In this document: in pieces, positions 14,659-22,617 of the stretch
Position numbering within the stretch: position 1 is the first letter of the stretch
Layout of the letters: every line of letters begins with the position of its first letter
Assembly: GCA_051872775.1 (NCBI GenBank)
Contig: JBJEEE010000103.1
Location: 1-22,812, forward strand
Length of the DNA: 22,812 nucleotides
Source of the DNA: UMGS75 sp051872775
GTDB lineage: Bacteria; Bacillota_I; Bacilli_A; ML615J-28; CAG-313
Direction of reading: 5' to 3'
Made by a program: the position numbers and the translations under genes
The notes under the pieces: model-generated
Seen by the model: only the letters and a program-made list of their open reading frames with translations
Told to the model about the DNA's origin: nothing
The model's database searches: none

Positions 14659-15357
14659 CTATAGTGGCTTATTCTTTATCTTTGCATATTCTCTAGGATA
14701 TATATCTAATGTTTTTGTTTTTTTCTGAAATACTAATATATTACGTTTACCCATCTGTAGAGGAAGTTCAAATTCAAAAATTTGAGGGGAAGTTAAATGT
14801 AAAACTTGCATTGCATTTTGAGCTTGTTTTAATTCTTCTTCAATATTACTACCTTTTAATGCAATAACATTTCCATCCACTTTTAAATATGGGGTTAGTA
14901 ACTCTAATAGTATTTGTAAATTCGACACTGCACGAGCTGTGACATAATCAAAACTATGACGATAAGTATTATCTAGTTTTTCAGCTCTTTCATTAATAAT
15001 TGTAACATTATTTAACTTTAACGTATCAACGACAAGTTTAAGAAAATTACATCTTTTAGTTGTAGGTTCAATAAGCGTGACGGATAAAGTTGGATAAACA
15101 ATTGCAAGAACAAGTCCAGGAAATCCAGCTCCTGTACCAATATCCGCAATCTTCTTATGATCTAAATCTACAACTTTGCCAATTAGTAAACTATCATAAA
15201 AATGTTTAATGTATACTTCTTTATATTCGGTTATTGAAGTTAGATTATATTTTTTTGTTTCTTCTTTTAAAAGTTCGTAATATATATATAGTTCTTTACT
15301 TACTTGTTCGTTTAGATTTGGAACAACATCTTTTAATAAGAATTCGCAATTATCCAT
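14659..15357 (-). CDS. rsmG: 16S rRNA (guanine-N7) methyltransferase
   Basis: 232 residues, typical for RsmG/GidB. Methylates N7 of a conserved guanine (G527 in E. coli numbering) of 16S rRNA using S-adenosylmethionine. The SAM-binding motif is A-D-I-G-T-G-A-G-F-P-G (71-81), followed by the acidic V-T-L-I-E-P-T-x-K-R (93-102) and the catalytic-domain V-T-A-R-A-V-S-N-L (about 138-146). The N-terminal segment N-L-T-S-I-T-E-Y-K-E-V is the usual RsmG lead-in. The start overlaps the mnmG stop by 8 nt. Confidence 0.96.
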   Translation of the reverse strand: MDNCEFLLKDVVPNLNEQVSKELYIYYELLKEETKKYNLTSITEYKEVYIKHFYDSLLIGKVVDLDHKKIADIGTGAGFPGLVLAIVYPTLSVTLIEPTTKRCNFLKLVVDTLKLNNVTIINERAEKLDNTYRHSFDYVTARAVSNLQILLELLTPYLKVDGNVIALKGSNIEEELKQAQNAMQVLHLTSPQIFEFELPLQMGKRNILVFQKKTKTLDIYPREYAKIKNKPL

Positions 15358-17257
15358 TTGACTTACCTCTTGATTCTAAGTAAACAAGCAAGATTGTTAT
15401 ATCACTCGGATTAACTCCGCTAATACGTGATGCTTGCGCAAGATTTACAGGTTTAATTTTGGTTAGTTTTTCTTTGGCTTCACTTGCTAAATTATGAATA
15501 TCATAATAGTTTATATCATTCGGGATTCGCATTGTTTCAAGTTTACCCATTTTATTAGCGTCACGATATGCTTTTTGAATGTACCCTTCGTATTTTACTT
15601 CGATATTAAGTTGTTCTCCTAATTCGTATGAAAGAGGGTTTTCTAAATTCATCATTTTAACAACATCAAAATAACTTATCTCTGGACGTTTCATCAATTC
15701 AACTCCTGAAATTCCGTCTTGAAGTTTTGGAGAATTAATAGAATTTAAATATTCATTAACATTGGATTTAGGAGTAATCCTAATTGAAGCCAATCTTTCT
15801 TTTTCTTTTTTGATTAACTCCATTTTGTCAAGATACTTTTGATAGCGTATATCTGATATTAAACCTACTTGATACCCATATTTTATTAATCTTTGGTCAG
15901 CGTTATCATGACGAAGAAGCAATCTGAATTCAGCTCTTGACGTAAGCATACGATATGGATCACTTACTCCTTTAGTTACTAAGTCATCAATTAAAACACC
16001 AATATAGGCTTCATCTCTTCTAAGAATTAACTCTTCTTGATTTAAAACTGAACATGCCGCATTAATACCGGCCATTAAGCCTTGACATGCTGCTTCTTCG
16101 TAACCACTCGTTCCGTTTACTTGACCTCCAAAATATAATCCTTTTACTTTTTTGGTTTCAAGGGTTGGTTTTAACTCTAATGGATCGATTGCATCATATT
16201 CAATAGCGTATGCATATTTTGCAAATTTAGCATGTTCGAATCCTGGAAGTGATCTAACCATTAATTCTTGAACTTCATGAGGCATACTTGTAGAAAATCC
16301 TTGAATATATGTTTGACCTAATTCTAGGCTTTCTGGTTCTAAGAAGATTTGATGTCTTTCTTTATCTGAAAATCTAACAATTTTGTCCTCAATAGATGGA
16401 CAATATCTTGGACCAACTCCCTCAACTATTCCAGAATACATACTTGATTCGTGAAGGTGTTCATGAATAATTTGATGTGTTTGTGGGGTAGTCCAAATCA
16501 AATAACATGGAACTTGCTTGTCAAAAGGAATCATTTGATTGGGATCTGTTTCATAACTAAAAGAAAGGGGAAGATTTGTTCCTAGTTCAATCTGCATCCC
16601 TTTAAAATCGATTGAATCAGTCCATATTCTTGGTGGAGTTCCGGTTTTTAGTCTAATTAATCTAAAGCCATTATCTCTAAGTGATTTCGAAAGCCCATAG
16701 TTTGTTTTTTCTCCATCTGGTCCTGTTGGTGTTGTAGTTTTTCCCACCAATACACGTGATGATAGATATGTACCTGTTGTAATAATTACCTTTTTAGAAT
16801 AAACATTAGTTCCGTCATCAAGGGTTACTCCTTGAATAATTCCATTATCAACAATAATATCGTTAACAAGTCCTTCGTATACACTTAGATTAGTTTGCGT
16901 TAAACATATGTTTTGCATGAACTTTGCGTAAGCAACTTTATCTGATTGTACACGCATTGCTCTAACGGCTGGCCCTTTTGAAAGATTTAGCATTTTAACC
17001 TGCAGACAAGTTGCATCAGCAGATTTTGCCATTTGGCCACCTAACGCATCTATTTCTCGTACGATGATTCCTTTGGCAGGTCCACCAATTGATGGATTGC
17101 ATGGCATATTACCTATTTTATTAATATTACCACAAATCATTAAGGTGTTAAGTCCTTTTCTTGCGGGGGCAAGACTGGCTTCAATTCCAGCGTGACCACC
17201 ACCTACAACAATAATATCAAATTGCTTATTTTTTATTTCTTCTAAATTTACTTTCAT
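15350..17257 (-). CDS. mnmG: tRNA uridine-5-carboxymethylaminomethyl modification enzyme, FAD-binding subunit
   Basis: 635 residues, full length. With MnmE it builds the cmnm5 group at U34 of certain tRNAs. FAD-binding G-G-G-H-A-G-I-E-A (19-27), the second signature G-N-M-P-C-N-P-S-I-G-G-P-A-K-G (49-63) with C53, the tRNA-handling middle part (Y-C-P-S-I-E-D-K-I-V-R-F), a third signature P-Y-R-M-L-T-S-R-A-E-F-R-L-L-L-R, and the helical C-terminal domain (ASRISGVNPSDI). Translation begins 1 nt after the zinc-ribbon gene, with only a poor ribosome-binding site (AAGAAAATAAT), so it probably depends on coupling. mnmE is not in the window. Confidence 0.97.
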   Translation of the reverse strand: MKVNLEEIKNKQFDIIVVGGGHAGIEASLAPARKGLNTLMICGNINKIGNMPCNPSIGGPAKGIIVREIDALGGQMAKSADATCLQVKMLNLSKGPAVRAMRVQSDKVAYAKFMQNICLTQTNLSVYEGLVNDIIVDNGIIQGVTLDDGTNVYSKKVIITTGTYLSSRVLVGKTTTPTGPDGEKTNYGLSKSLRDNGFRLIRLKTGTPPRIWTDSIDFKGMQIELGTNLPLSFSYETDPNQMIPFDKQVPCYLIWTTPQTHQIIHEHLHESSMYSGIVEGVGPRYCPSIEDKIVRFSDKERHQIFLEPESLELGQTYIQGFSTSMPHEVQELMVRSLPGFEHAKFAKYAYAIEYDAIDPLELKPTLETKKVKGLYFGGQVNGTSGYEEAACQGLMAGINAACSVLNQEELILRRDEAYIGVLIDDLVTKGVSDPYRMLTSRAEFRLLLRHDNADQRLIKYGYQVGLISDIRYQKYLDKMELIKKEKERLASIRITPKSNVNEYLNSINSPKLQDGISGVELMKRPEISYFDVVKMMNLENPLSYELGEQLNIEVKYEGYIQKAYRDANKMGKLETMRIPNDINYYDIHNLASEAKEKLTKIKPVNLAQASRISGVNPSDITILLVYLESRGKSNG

Positions 17258-17258
17258 A

Positions 17259-17486
17259 TTATTTTCTTATGAAATATGCAATAACAACAACCCCAATTAT
17301 TGCAAATAATCCAATGAGTAAACCAATCAATTTGGTCATTGAGGATTGCATCTTTGCTTGCTTTTCTTGTTTTTTTCTAGCTTTAATTTCTTTTTGACGT
17401 TCTTTAGTCATAGGAAGTTCGGCCATACAAAAATCGCATGTTAGGGCATCATACTTATTTTCATTATGACATCTTGGACAACGCAT
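17259..17486 (-). CDS. Small zinc-ribbon protein with C-terminal transmembrane helix
   Basis: 75 residues. N-terminal zinc ribbon C3-P-R-C6 and C17-D-F-C20; a Lys/Glu-rich linker (27-48, possibly helical or coiled); one transmembrane helix at about 52-73 followed by R-K. Predicted topology puts the zinc ribbon in the cytoplasm. The family is widespread in Firmicutes, but its function is not known to me. It leads the operon ahead of mnmG and its stop (TAA) lies 1 nt from the mnmG ATG. AAGGA precedes its own ATG by 7 nt. Confidence 0.8.
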   Translation of the reverse strand: MRCPRCHNENKYDALTCDFCMAELPMTKERQKEIKARKKQEKQAKMQSSMTKLIGLLIGLFAIIGVVVIAYFIRK

Positions 17487-17518
17487 ACTTCATTCCTTCT
17501 TTCTTTTTTCATTTATTT

Positions 17519-17527
17519 ATTATAACA
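17519..17527 (-). promoter_or_regulatory. Extended -10 promoter of the zinc-ribbon-mnmG-rsmG-parA-mscS-DUF951 operon
   Basis: TGTTATAAT (17527-17519) 33 nt before the zinc-ribbon ATG. The -35 position at 17 nt is poor, so the TG motif is probably important. Confidence 0.65.
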
Positions 17528-17599
17528 CATTATAAATAAAATTGGGTAATAAAAGATATTTTTCATTATATTAATATTTATGTTGGAAATATTAAATAA

Positions 17600-17633
17600 A
17601 AAATTGGATGAATTATTACAATTCTTCCAATTA
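17600..17633 (-). terminator. Terminator after pduL
   Basis: Stem of 13 positions with one mismatch (17602-17614 with 17620-17632, AATTGGATGAATT/AATTCTTCCAATT), then TTTTTTATTT on the minus strand. About 45 nt beyond the pduL stop. Confidence 0.8.
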
Positions 17634-17676
17634 TTTTTTTGGTGTAAATTTAATTATCAAAACAGCCTTATTTTGC

Positions 17677-18249
17677 CTACTTAACAATTTCTCCCATTGT
17701 TCCAGGTGCAACGTTTCCCGCATTGCTTTCGTCTGTGTCAATGTGCATTGCAAGAGCAAATTTAGGGCTTACTCTAACTACAACATCTCCAAAGACAAGC
17801 GAACGACCATTAGTATTTACTTTTACTGATACAATTTGCTTATCTTCCACACCTAATTCTTTGGCATCTTCAGGAGTTACATGAATGTGACGTTTTGCGA
17901 CAATAACACCATTTGCTAGTTCAATTTCTCCTTTTGGCCCAACTACTTTACATCCAGGAGTTCCTGCTAAATCACCAGATTCACGAATAACTATAGGAAG
18001 TCCAATACTACGAGCATCGGTTGCGGAAAGTTCTACTTGACTTTGTGCTCTAAATGGGCCTAAGATTGATACCCCCACAAGTTCTTTTTTAGGACCAACA
18101 ACCGTTACTCTTTCTTCACATGCATATTGCCCAGGTTGAGATAAATTCTTTTTTACTGTAAGGTGAGCATCTTCACCGAATAATACTTTGAAATCTTCTT
18201 CCGTTAAATGAATGTGACGAGCTGAAGTTTCAACAATAAATTGTTTCAT
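17677..18249 (-). CDS. pduL: PduL-type phosphate acyltransferase (phosphotransacetylase)
   Basis: 190 residues: two tandem PTAC-type halves. The zinc-binding His pairs are visible: S-A-R-H12-I-H14 in the first half, A-K-R-H121-I-H123 in the second, plus A-M-H169-I-D-T-D-E. The family converts acetyl- or propionyl-CoA and phosphate to acyl-phosphate and CoA; acyl-phosphate then makes ATP through acetate kinase. There is no N-terminal microcompartment-targeting extension (the protein starts directly at MKQFIVETSARHIHL) and no shell genes nearby, so it is probably a cytoplasmic, house-keeping Pta, as in Mollicutes that lack the classical enzyme. Monocistronic, with its own promoter and terminator. 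Confidence 0.93.
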   Translation of the reverse strand: MKQFIVETSARHIHLTEEDFKVLFGEDAHLTVKKNLSQPGQYACEERVTVVGPKKELVGVSILGPFRAQSQVELSATDARSIGLPIVIRESGDLAGTPGCKVVGPKGEIELANGVIVAKRHIHVTPEDAKELGVEDKQIVSVKVNTNGRSLVFGDVVVRVSPKFALAMHIDTDESNAGNVAPGTMGEIVK

Positions 18250-18275
18250 ATTTTTTACCTTCTTTCTTCGAAAAT

Positions 18276-18304
18276 ATTATAACACACATTTTTATTATTT
18301 TCAA
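18276..18304 (-). promoter_or_regulatory. Sigma-A promoter of pduL
   Basis: -35 TTGAAA (18304-18299), 17-nt spacer, extended -10 TGTTATAAT (-10 hexamer 18281-18276), 27 nt before the start codon. Confidence 0.82.
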
Positions 18305-18362
18305 CCATAAAAGAACACCAATATTATTTATTATTTTACAAATAACTTTCTTTTTATTAAAA

Positions 18363-18375
18363 TATAATGTATAAT
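18363..18375 (+). promoter_or_regulatory. Candidate -10 elements of rimO
   Basis: Two TATAAT hexamers (18363-18368 and 18370-18375) about 45 nt before the rimO start. The nearest -35-like TTTACA (18335-18340) is 22 nt from the first, so the promoter is not certain. Confidence 0.4.
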
Positions 18376-18412
18376 TAATATATATTTTAAAACAAATAAA
18401 AGAGGTGAAAGT

Positions 18413-19711
18413 ATGAAATTAGGTATGATTTCATTAGGCTGTGCTAAAAATCTAATTGATACGGAAATGTTTTTAGGTGTAGCAAAAAAGTATAATATTG
18501 AGTTTACTACCAATATGGATGAGGCTGATATCCTAGTTGTTAACACTTGCGGTTTCATTGAAGCAGCTAAAAAAGAAGCAATTGATACAATTTTAGAACT
18601 TACTGATTACGGAAAGAAAGGTAAAATTATCATTGCAATGGGTTGCTTAGTAGAAAGATATTTATCTGAATTACAAGAGAGTATTCCTGAGGTTGATTTT
18701 TATTTTCCAATACGTGATTATGATCATATCGATGATTTATTTAAGAAGATTACTAATTCAACCAAATCCTATCATCTCGATTATAATGAACGGTTAATTA
18801 CTACCCTTCCTCACTGGGCATATCTAAGAATTGGAGATGGATGTAACAATAAATGTGCATATTGTGCTATTCCTTTAATTCGTGGTCCATTTCATAGTAG
18901 AAATCAAGAAGATATATATAACGAAGCTGTTTTACTTGCGAAAAATGGGGTAGTTGAAATCACCTTAATTGCACAAGATACAACCCGTTATGGTAGTGAC
19001 CTTAAAGATGGTACTTCTTTAGTTACTTTGATAAGAAAAATTAGTTTGATTAATGAGATTAAATGGATTCGTGTTTTATATTTATATCCTGATGAAATAA
19101 CAAATGATTTATTAGAAGAATTTAGAGATAACCCTAAACTTGTCCCATATTTTGATATCCCTATTCAACACGCCTCAAATAGGCTATTAAAACTAATGAA
19201 TCGACGTGGCAGTAAAGAGATGATAAGAAGTATCATAAATAACCTTCGTTCCTATATTCCTAATGTAATCATAAGAAGTACTTTAATTGTTGGATTCCCA
19301 TCAGAAACAGATGAAGAATTCTCAGAACTTTGCGATTTTGTAAAAGAAATTGAATTTGATCGTCTTGGTGTTTTTACTTATTCTGATGAAGAAGGCACTC
19401 CTGCTTATACAATGAAAGATAAAATAAGTGAAAAAATCGCTAAGCAAAGAATGAATAAATTGATGTCTTTACAGTCAAAAATAATTGCAAAAAAGAATAA
19501 ACTACAGGTAGGACAAGTTTATACAGTTATTGTTGATGAGTTTAATTTTGATAAGATGATGTATCAAACAAGAAGTTATGCCTATGCACCAGATGATGTT
19601 GATGGATATATTTATGTAGCAAGTACTACTCCGTTAATCTTAGGAGAATTCTATAAAGTTAGAATTACTGATGCATCTGTTTATGATTTGATTGGCGAAA
19701 TAATTGAGTAA
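18413..19711 (+). CDS. rimO: Ribosomal protein S12 methylthiotransferase RimO
   Basis: 432 residues. A radical-SAM enzyme that adds a methylthio group to a conserved Asp of ribosomal protein S12. N-terminal UPF0004 domain with three [4Fe-4S] cysteines, C10, C46 and C78; radical-SAM domain with C144-x3-C148-x2-C151 (C-N-N-K-C-A-Y-C-A-I-P, then R-G-x-x-x-S-R); C-terminal TRAM-like domain (about 365-432). R-I-G-D-G-C-N-N-K-C, Y-L-Y-P and I-Q-H-A-S-N-R-L-L separate RimO from MiaB, where D-Y-P-x-H would be expected. AGAGGTGA precedes the ATG. It is the only plus-strand gene between the rhodanese and the right end apart from the Cys-rich ORF. Confidence 0.95.
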   Translation: MKLGMISLGCAKNLIDTEMFLGVAKKYNIEFTTNMDEADILVVNTCGFIEAAKKEAIDTILELTDYGKKGKIIIAMGCLVERYLSELQESIPEVDFYFPIRDYDHIDDLFKKITNSTKSYHLDYNERLITTLPHWAYLRIGDGCNNKCAYCAIPLIRGPFHSRNQEDIYNEAVLLAKNGVVEITLIAQDTTRYGSDLKDGTSLVTLIRKISLINEIKWIRVLYLYPDEITNDLLEEFRDNPKLVPYFDIPIQHASNRLLKLMNRRGSKEMIRSIINNLRSYIPNVIIRSTLIVGFPSETDEEFSELCDFVKEIEFDRLGVFTYSDEEGTPAYTMKDKISEKIAKQRMNKLMSLQSKIIAKKNKLQVGQVYTVIVDEFNFDKMMYQTRSYAYAPDDVDGYIYVASTTPLILGEFYKVRITDASVYDLIGEIIE

Positions 19712-19719
19712 TATTTATA

Positions 19720-19755
19720 TTAAAAACCTGCTGTTTTAACACAACAGGTTTTTCT
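19720..19755. terminator. Bidirectional terminator between rimO and the DUF2779 gene
   Basis: Imperfect stem 19722-19734 with 19741-19753 (AAAAACCTGCTGT/ACAACAGGTTTTT, one mismatch) with flanking A and T runs. It serves both converging genes. Confidence 0.82.
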
Positions 19756-19757
19756 TA

Positions 19758-21677
19758 TTATTTGTCTATTTTTTCTCTTAATCCTCGTAAAATTTCAACC
19801 ATAGCCCATGTGTCTTGGCGACAGTATATCCTTAATGATAGATATTTTTTCTCATATTCCTCCTGGGTTAGCGATGGTAAAAGACCATATGTAAGAATAG
19901 CTTCTGTTCCATTTTGAACATCCAAATCTTGATATGATAAATTTGTAAATATAGGTAACACTTTTTTTATGGAAAATGAACCATGTAAATTCTTATTATA
20001 ATAAGCAAATCTAGGTAGATTTTTTAATGTTTTTTCATCATATATATCCTTATATATCTTTCCTTTACCACTTAATACTGTATACAAATCATAAACATGA
20101 TTATTAATGTTATCAAGTTGTTGTTTATACTTAGGAAAAATCTCACTAAGTTCTTTTAATCTTGTCTTTTCAAAGGTTTGATTATATACCATTACAGTAC
20201 CACCATTGGTTAGGTCAATATTATTTATTAAGGAAACAACTAAGTCTTCACGATGATCTTGATGATCGGGAGCTAAATATTCATAATGATTGTTAACTAT
20301 ATCACAACAACCTGGCGTTTTTTCTATATGAAGAGAATACTGAAATAATGACTGCGTATAAGGGTGTTCTCCTTTAAATCGAGGTAAAGGGGAATTATAA
20401 CTTTCAAAGTCTAGATGATATATTGGATATTCAATTAAGGAGAGAGCTTGTTTGATTCTTTCCTTGTCAATATACTCTTGATCATCAACAACACAATGAT
20501 ACTGAATGAGGTTTTCTTTCTTATATATATAAGGATGAGCAGATACTATAGAGTAACGCCCGTCATTTATTAAATCATATATTGATATATATTCCTTTTG
20601 AGTTTTATCTTTGTCTATAAAAGCATATTTCTTATCAATGTATTCTAAGATAGAGCCATCTTGCTTTAAACATTTTCCACATACATTAAAGAACTTACAT
20701 TGCATTGTTTTTTTGTATTGACATGAATTACTAAAAGAATGTCGATTGAAATGAAGTTGCCGCGAATTATATTCAAACTTATTTTTTTGTGATATAACGT
20801 TTGGTTGTATTAATGCTGTTATTTCTGTTAAATCATATATTTTAAATAGATCATTACCCAAAGAATCGGTTGGATAATTTAGTTCATTATCTTCTTTTGT
20901 GTAGTTTGAGTTTAAGATTATTAAATAATACCTAATATTAAGACCTTCGTTTGAAGTTGCATTTTCTACTATATATCTTTCTATGGCTAGATCATATATA
21001 TATTTGCCGGTTTTTGAATACATATCACATAATCTATCAACTTTTTGGTCAATCATTTCTTTAGTAATTACTACATCGTCATATTCTAATCCAACGTATT
21101 CATATCCAATAAAATACGTAATTCCATCATCACCTTTTTTAAATAAAGGCAACTCTTGACCTTGATGATTTTTGGTCTTTTTGATTTTTAAAGACGCTTG
21201 ATCAAAATCTCTACTCGTTGTCGCCTTAACTTCCCATACTCTTGCTTCCTTATTTTGTTGATAGTATCCATCTAGATAGCAATAATATGTATATTCGTTG
21301 TCTGTATATTCAAAATATTGTTGTTGATAGGTGTCGGTTGACGCAATAATATCGCAATTAAATATTCTTTTTGCTTGTTCAATAGCTAATCGCTCTACCT
21401 CAACAAAAATATCTTGAAAGGCTTCAAGTTGCGCACTTGTGGTAATAGTCAAATCTTCACCTGTTTCACTATCAAATAGATTATCAAAGATTTCTTGTTC
21501 AATTTCGTTTTCAAAGTTCAAATCAAGACATTCCGATAAATCATTAAGTAACGCATTTTCATCATTATTTTCAAAATCTATTTTATGATGATATGCTCTA
21601 TTTATATACATATCATATATAGCTGGGAATATTGGGCATCTAATCAAATTTTTAAATAGGGTTTTAGATATTTTCAT
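19758..21677 (-). CDS. DUF2779 protein: Cas4-like Fe-S nuclease fused to DEDD-type exonuclease-like domain
   Basis: 639 residues. N-terminal half resembles Cas4/AddB-type PD-(D/E)XK nucleases: C14 (I-R-C-P) near the start; D136 (YLDGYY); E149-V-K151; and a C-terminal cysteine group C319, C327, C333, C336 (CQYKKTMQCKFFNVCGKC), which with C14 could hold a [4Fe-4S] cluster. The C-terminal part (about 415-639) carries DEDD exonuclease-like motifs: D423-F-E425, Y-N-Q-T-F-E503 (Asp replaced by Glu), D530 (VYDLYTV) and D622 (YCRQDTWAMVEIL). DUF2779 proteins are known from Mollicutes and other bacteria without a settled function; DNA processing or repair is likely. It is 5 nt after the unknown 275-aa gene, in one operon. 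The dual catalytic reading is inference from motifs. Confidence 0.8.
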   Translation of the reverse strand: MKISKTLFKNLIRCPIFPAIYDMYINRAYHHKIDFENNDENALLNDLSECLDLNFENEIEQEIFDNLFDSETGEDLTITTSAQLEAFQDIFVEVERLAIEQAKRIFNCDIIASTDTYQQQYFEYTDNEYTYYCYLDGYYQQNKEARVWEVKATTSRDFDQASLKIKKTKNHQGQELPLFKKGDDGITYFIGYEYVGLEYDDVVITKEMIDQKVDRLCDMYSKTGKYIYDLAIERYIVENATSNEGLNIRYYLIILNSNYTKEDNELNYPTDSLGNDLFKIYDLTEITALIQPNVISQKNKFEYNSRQLHFNRHSFSNSCQYKKTMQCKFFNVCGKCLKQDGSILEYIDKKYAFIDKDKTQKEYISIYDLINDGRYSIVSAHPYIYKKENLIQYHCVVDDQEYIDKERIKQALSLIEYPIYHLDFESYNSPLPRFKGEHPYTQSLFQYSLHIEKTPGCCDIVNNHYEYLAPDHQDHREDLVVSLINNIDLTNGGTVMVYNQTFEKTRLKELSEIFPKYKQQLDNINNHVYDLYTVLSGKGKIYKDIYDEKTLKNLPRFAYYNKNLHGSFSIKKVLPIFTNLSYQDLDVQNGTEAILTYGLLPSLTQEEYEKKYLSLRIYCRQDTWAMVEILRGLREKIDK

Positions 21678-21682
21678 TGTTT

Positions 21683-22510
21683 CTACCTTCTAAAGTTCTT
21701 TCCAACTTGTTTAATTTTTTTATAAACATTATTTACATTTGGCTCTGCTAAAACACTATATCTATTAATACTTAAATCTTTTACTTCAATAATCAAATCA
21801 TATTTGGAAATATTAATATCATCGTTTTGTAACTCATTATAATTTAAAATAAGTAACACTTTAAACTCATATTTTTTACTTCTCAATATATATGTTTGTT
21901 CATCCTCTTTGATTACTTCGTATTTTAGTTTCGGATTCATGATATCTATATATGTTGGAATAATATTAGTTAGTGATACATCCTCTTTGATTATGTTTGA
22001 ATATAAGTTTATGTGATTACTTGTTTGTATCTTGTCAATATCTAAACTTAATAAATCAATTGGTGATATATATATAATGTCTTTATCAAAATAACTTATA
22101 TCGCTATTAGATAGAACAAAATATTTAATTGTATGATGAGAATTAATGGCTAAGTTCATACTTTTAATTAATTCCATCATAATCAAATTTTCATCACATA
22201 CTTGTGATAATTCACGTTCATATAAAAAATTATCAACAAACCTGTTCAAAACAATTAATGGTAATTTAGAATCAATATTATCTAATTTTCGGCTTTGCCT
22301 TTTGATTAGTTCATCGCATATTTCGATTACCCTAATTTCTTTTCCAAGTTTATTGTCAACCATTTCAATATCTAGTTGATGACATTTTGTTTCAATTTCA
22401 TTATCGTTATATTTATTAATGATTGCTTGATCATAAATTAATATTTTGTATAAACTATCATTATTTATAATACTTTTAATTAATTCTATTGTTGAAATAT
22501 TGTTTTCCAT
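21683..22510 (-). CDS. Unrecognised protein, partner of the DUF2779 nuclease
   Basis: 275 residues from the ATG at 22510. I preferred this to the GTG three codons upstream because GGTGAG, spaced 5 nt, is then a proper ribosome-binding site. No membrane segment or signal peptide. The protein is Asn/Ile-rich with Asp/Glu/Lys clusters. A hydrophobic strand K-L-P-L-I-V-L-N-R-F-V-D (82-93) and a later K-Y-F-V-L-S-N-S-D (129-137) loosely recall a nucleotide-binding core, but no Walker A is present. D238-L-I-I-E242-V-K244 near the C terminus resembles the PD-(D/E)XK core; this is weak. It is the first gene of a two-gene operon, so a role linked to the nuclease is plausible. I do not recognise the family. 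Confidence 0.75.
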   Translation of the reverse strand: MENNISTIELIKSIINNDSLYKILIYDQAIINKYNDNEIETKCHQLDIEMVDNKLGKEIRVIEICDELIKRQSRKLDNIDSKLPLIVLNRFVDNFLYERELSQVCDENLIMMELIKSMNLAINSHHTIKYFVLSNSDISYFDKDIIYISPIDLLSLDIDKIQTSNHINLYSNIIKEDVSLTNIIPTYIDIMNPKLKYEVIKEDEQTYILRSKKYEFKVLLILNYNELQNDDINISKYDLIIEVKDLSINRYSVLAEPNVNNVYKKIKQVGKNFRR

Positions 22511-22529
22511 ATAACTCACCTACTAATTA

Positions 22530-22558
22530 ATTTTAACATATATTCTCTTTTTTTGCAA
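22530..22558 (-). promoter_or_regulatory. Promoter of the unknown/DUF2779 operon
   Basis: -35 TTGCAA (22558-22553), 17-nt spacer, -10 TAAAAT (22535-22530) preceded by TGT (extended -10 type), about 20 nt before the start at 22510. It lies back-to-back with the promoter region of the Cys-rich ORF. Confidence 0.65.
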
Positions 22559-22568
22559 AATATATATG

Positions 22569-22574
22569 TATAAT
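22569..22574 (+). promoter_or_regulatory. Candidate -10 for the Cys-rich small ORF
   Basis: TATAAT about 44 nt before the ATG at 22618. No clear -35 is seen at 17 nt. Confidence 0.35.
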
Positions 22575-22617
22575 TTTTAAATAATTGGACATAATACAAA
22601 CAGGAAAGGAGAAATGT

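Noticed and set aside
17608..17829. Plus-strand ORF across the pduL 3' end and terminator
   Set aside because: It runs through the pduL terminator and antisense to its catalytic domain; no coding signal.
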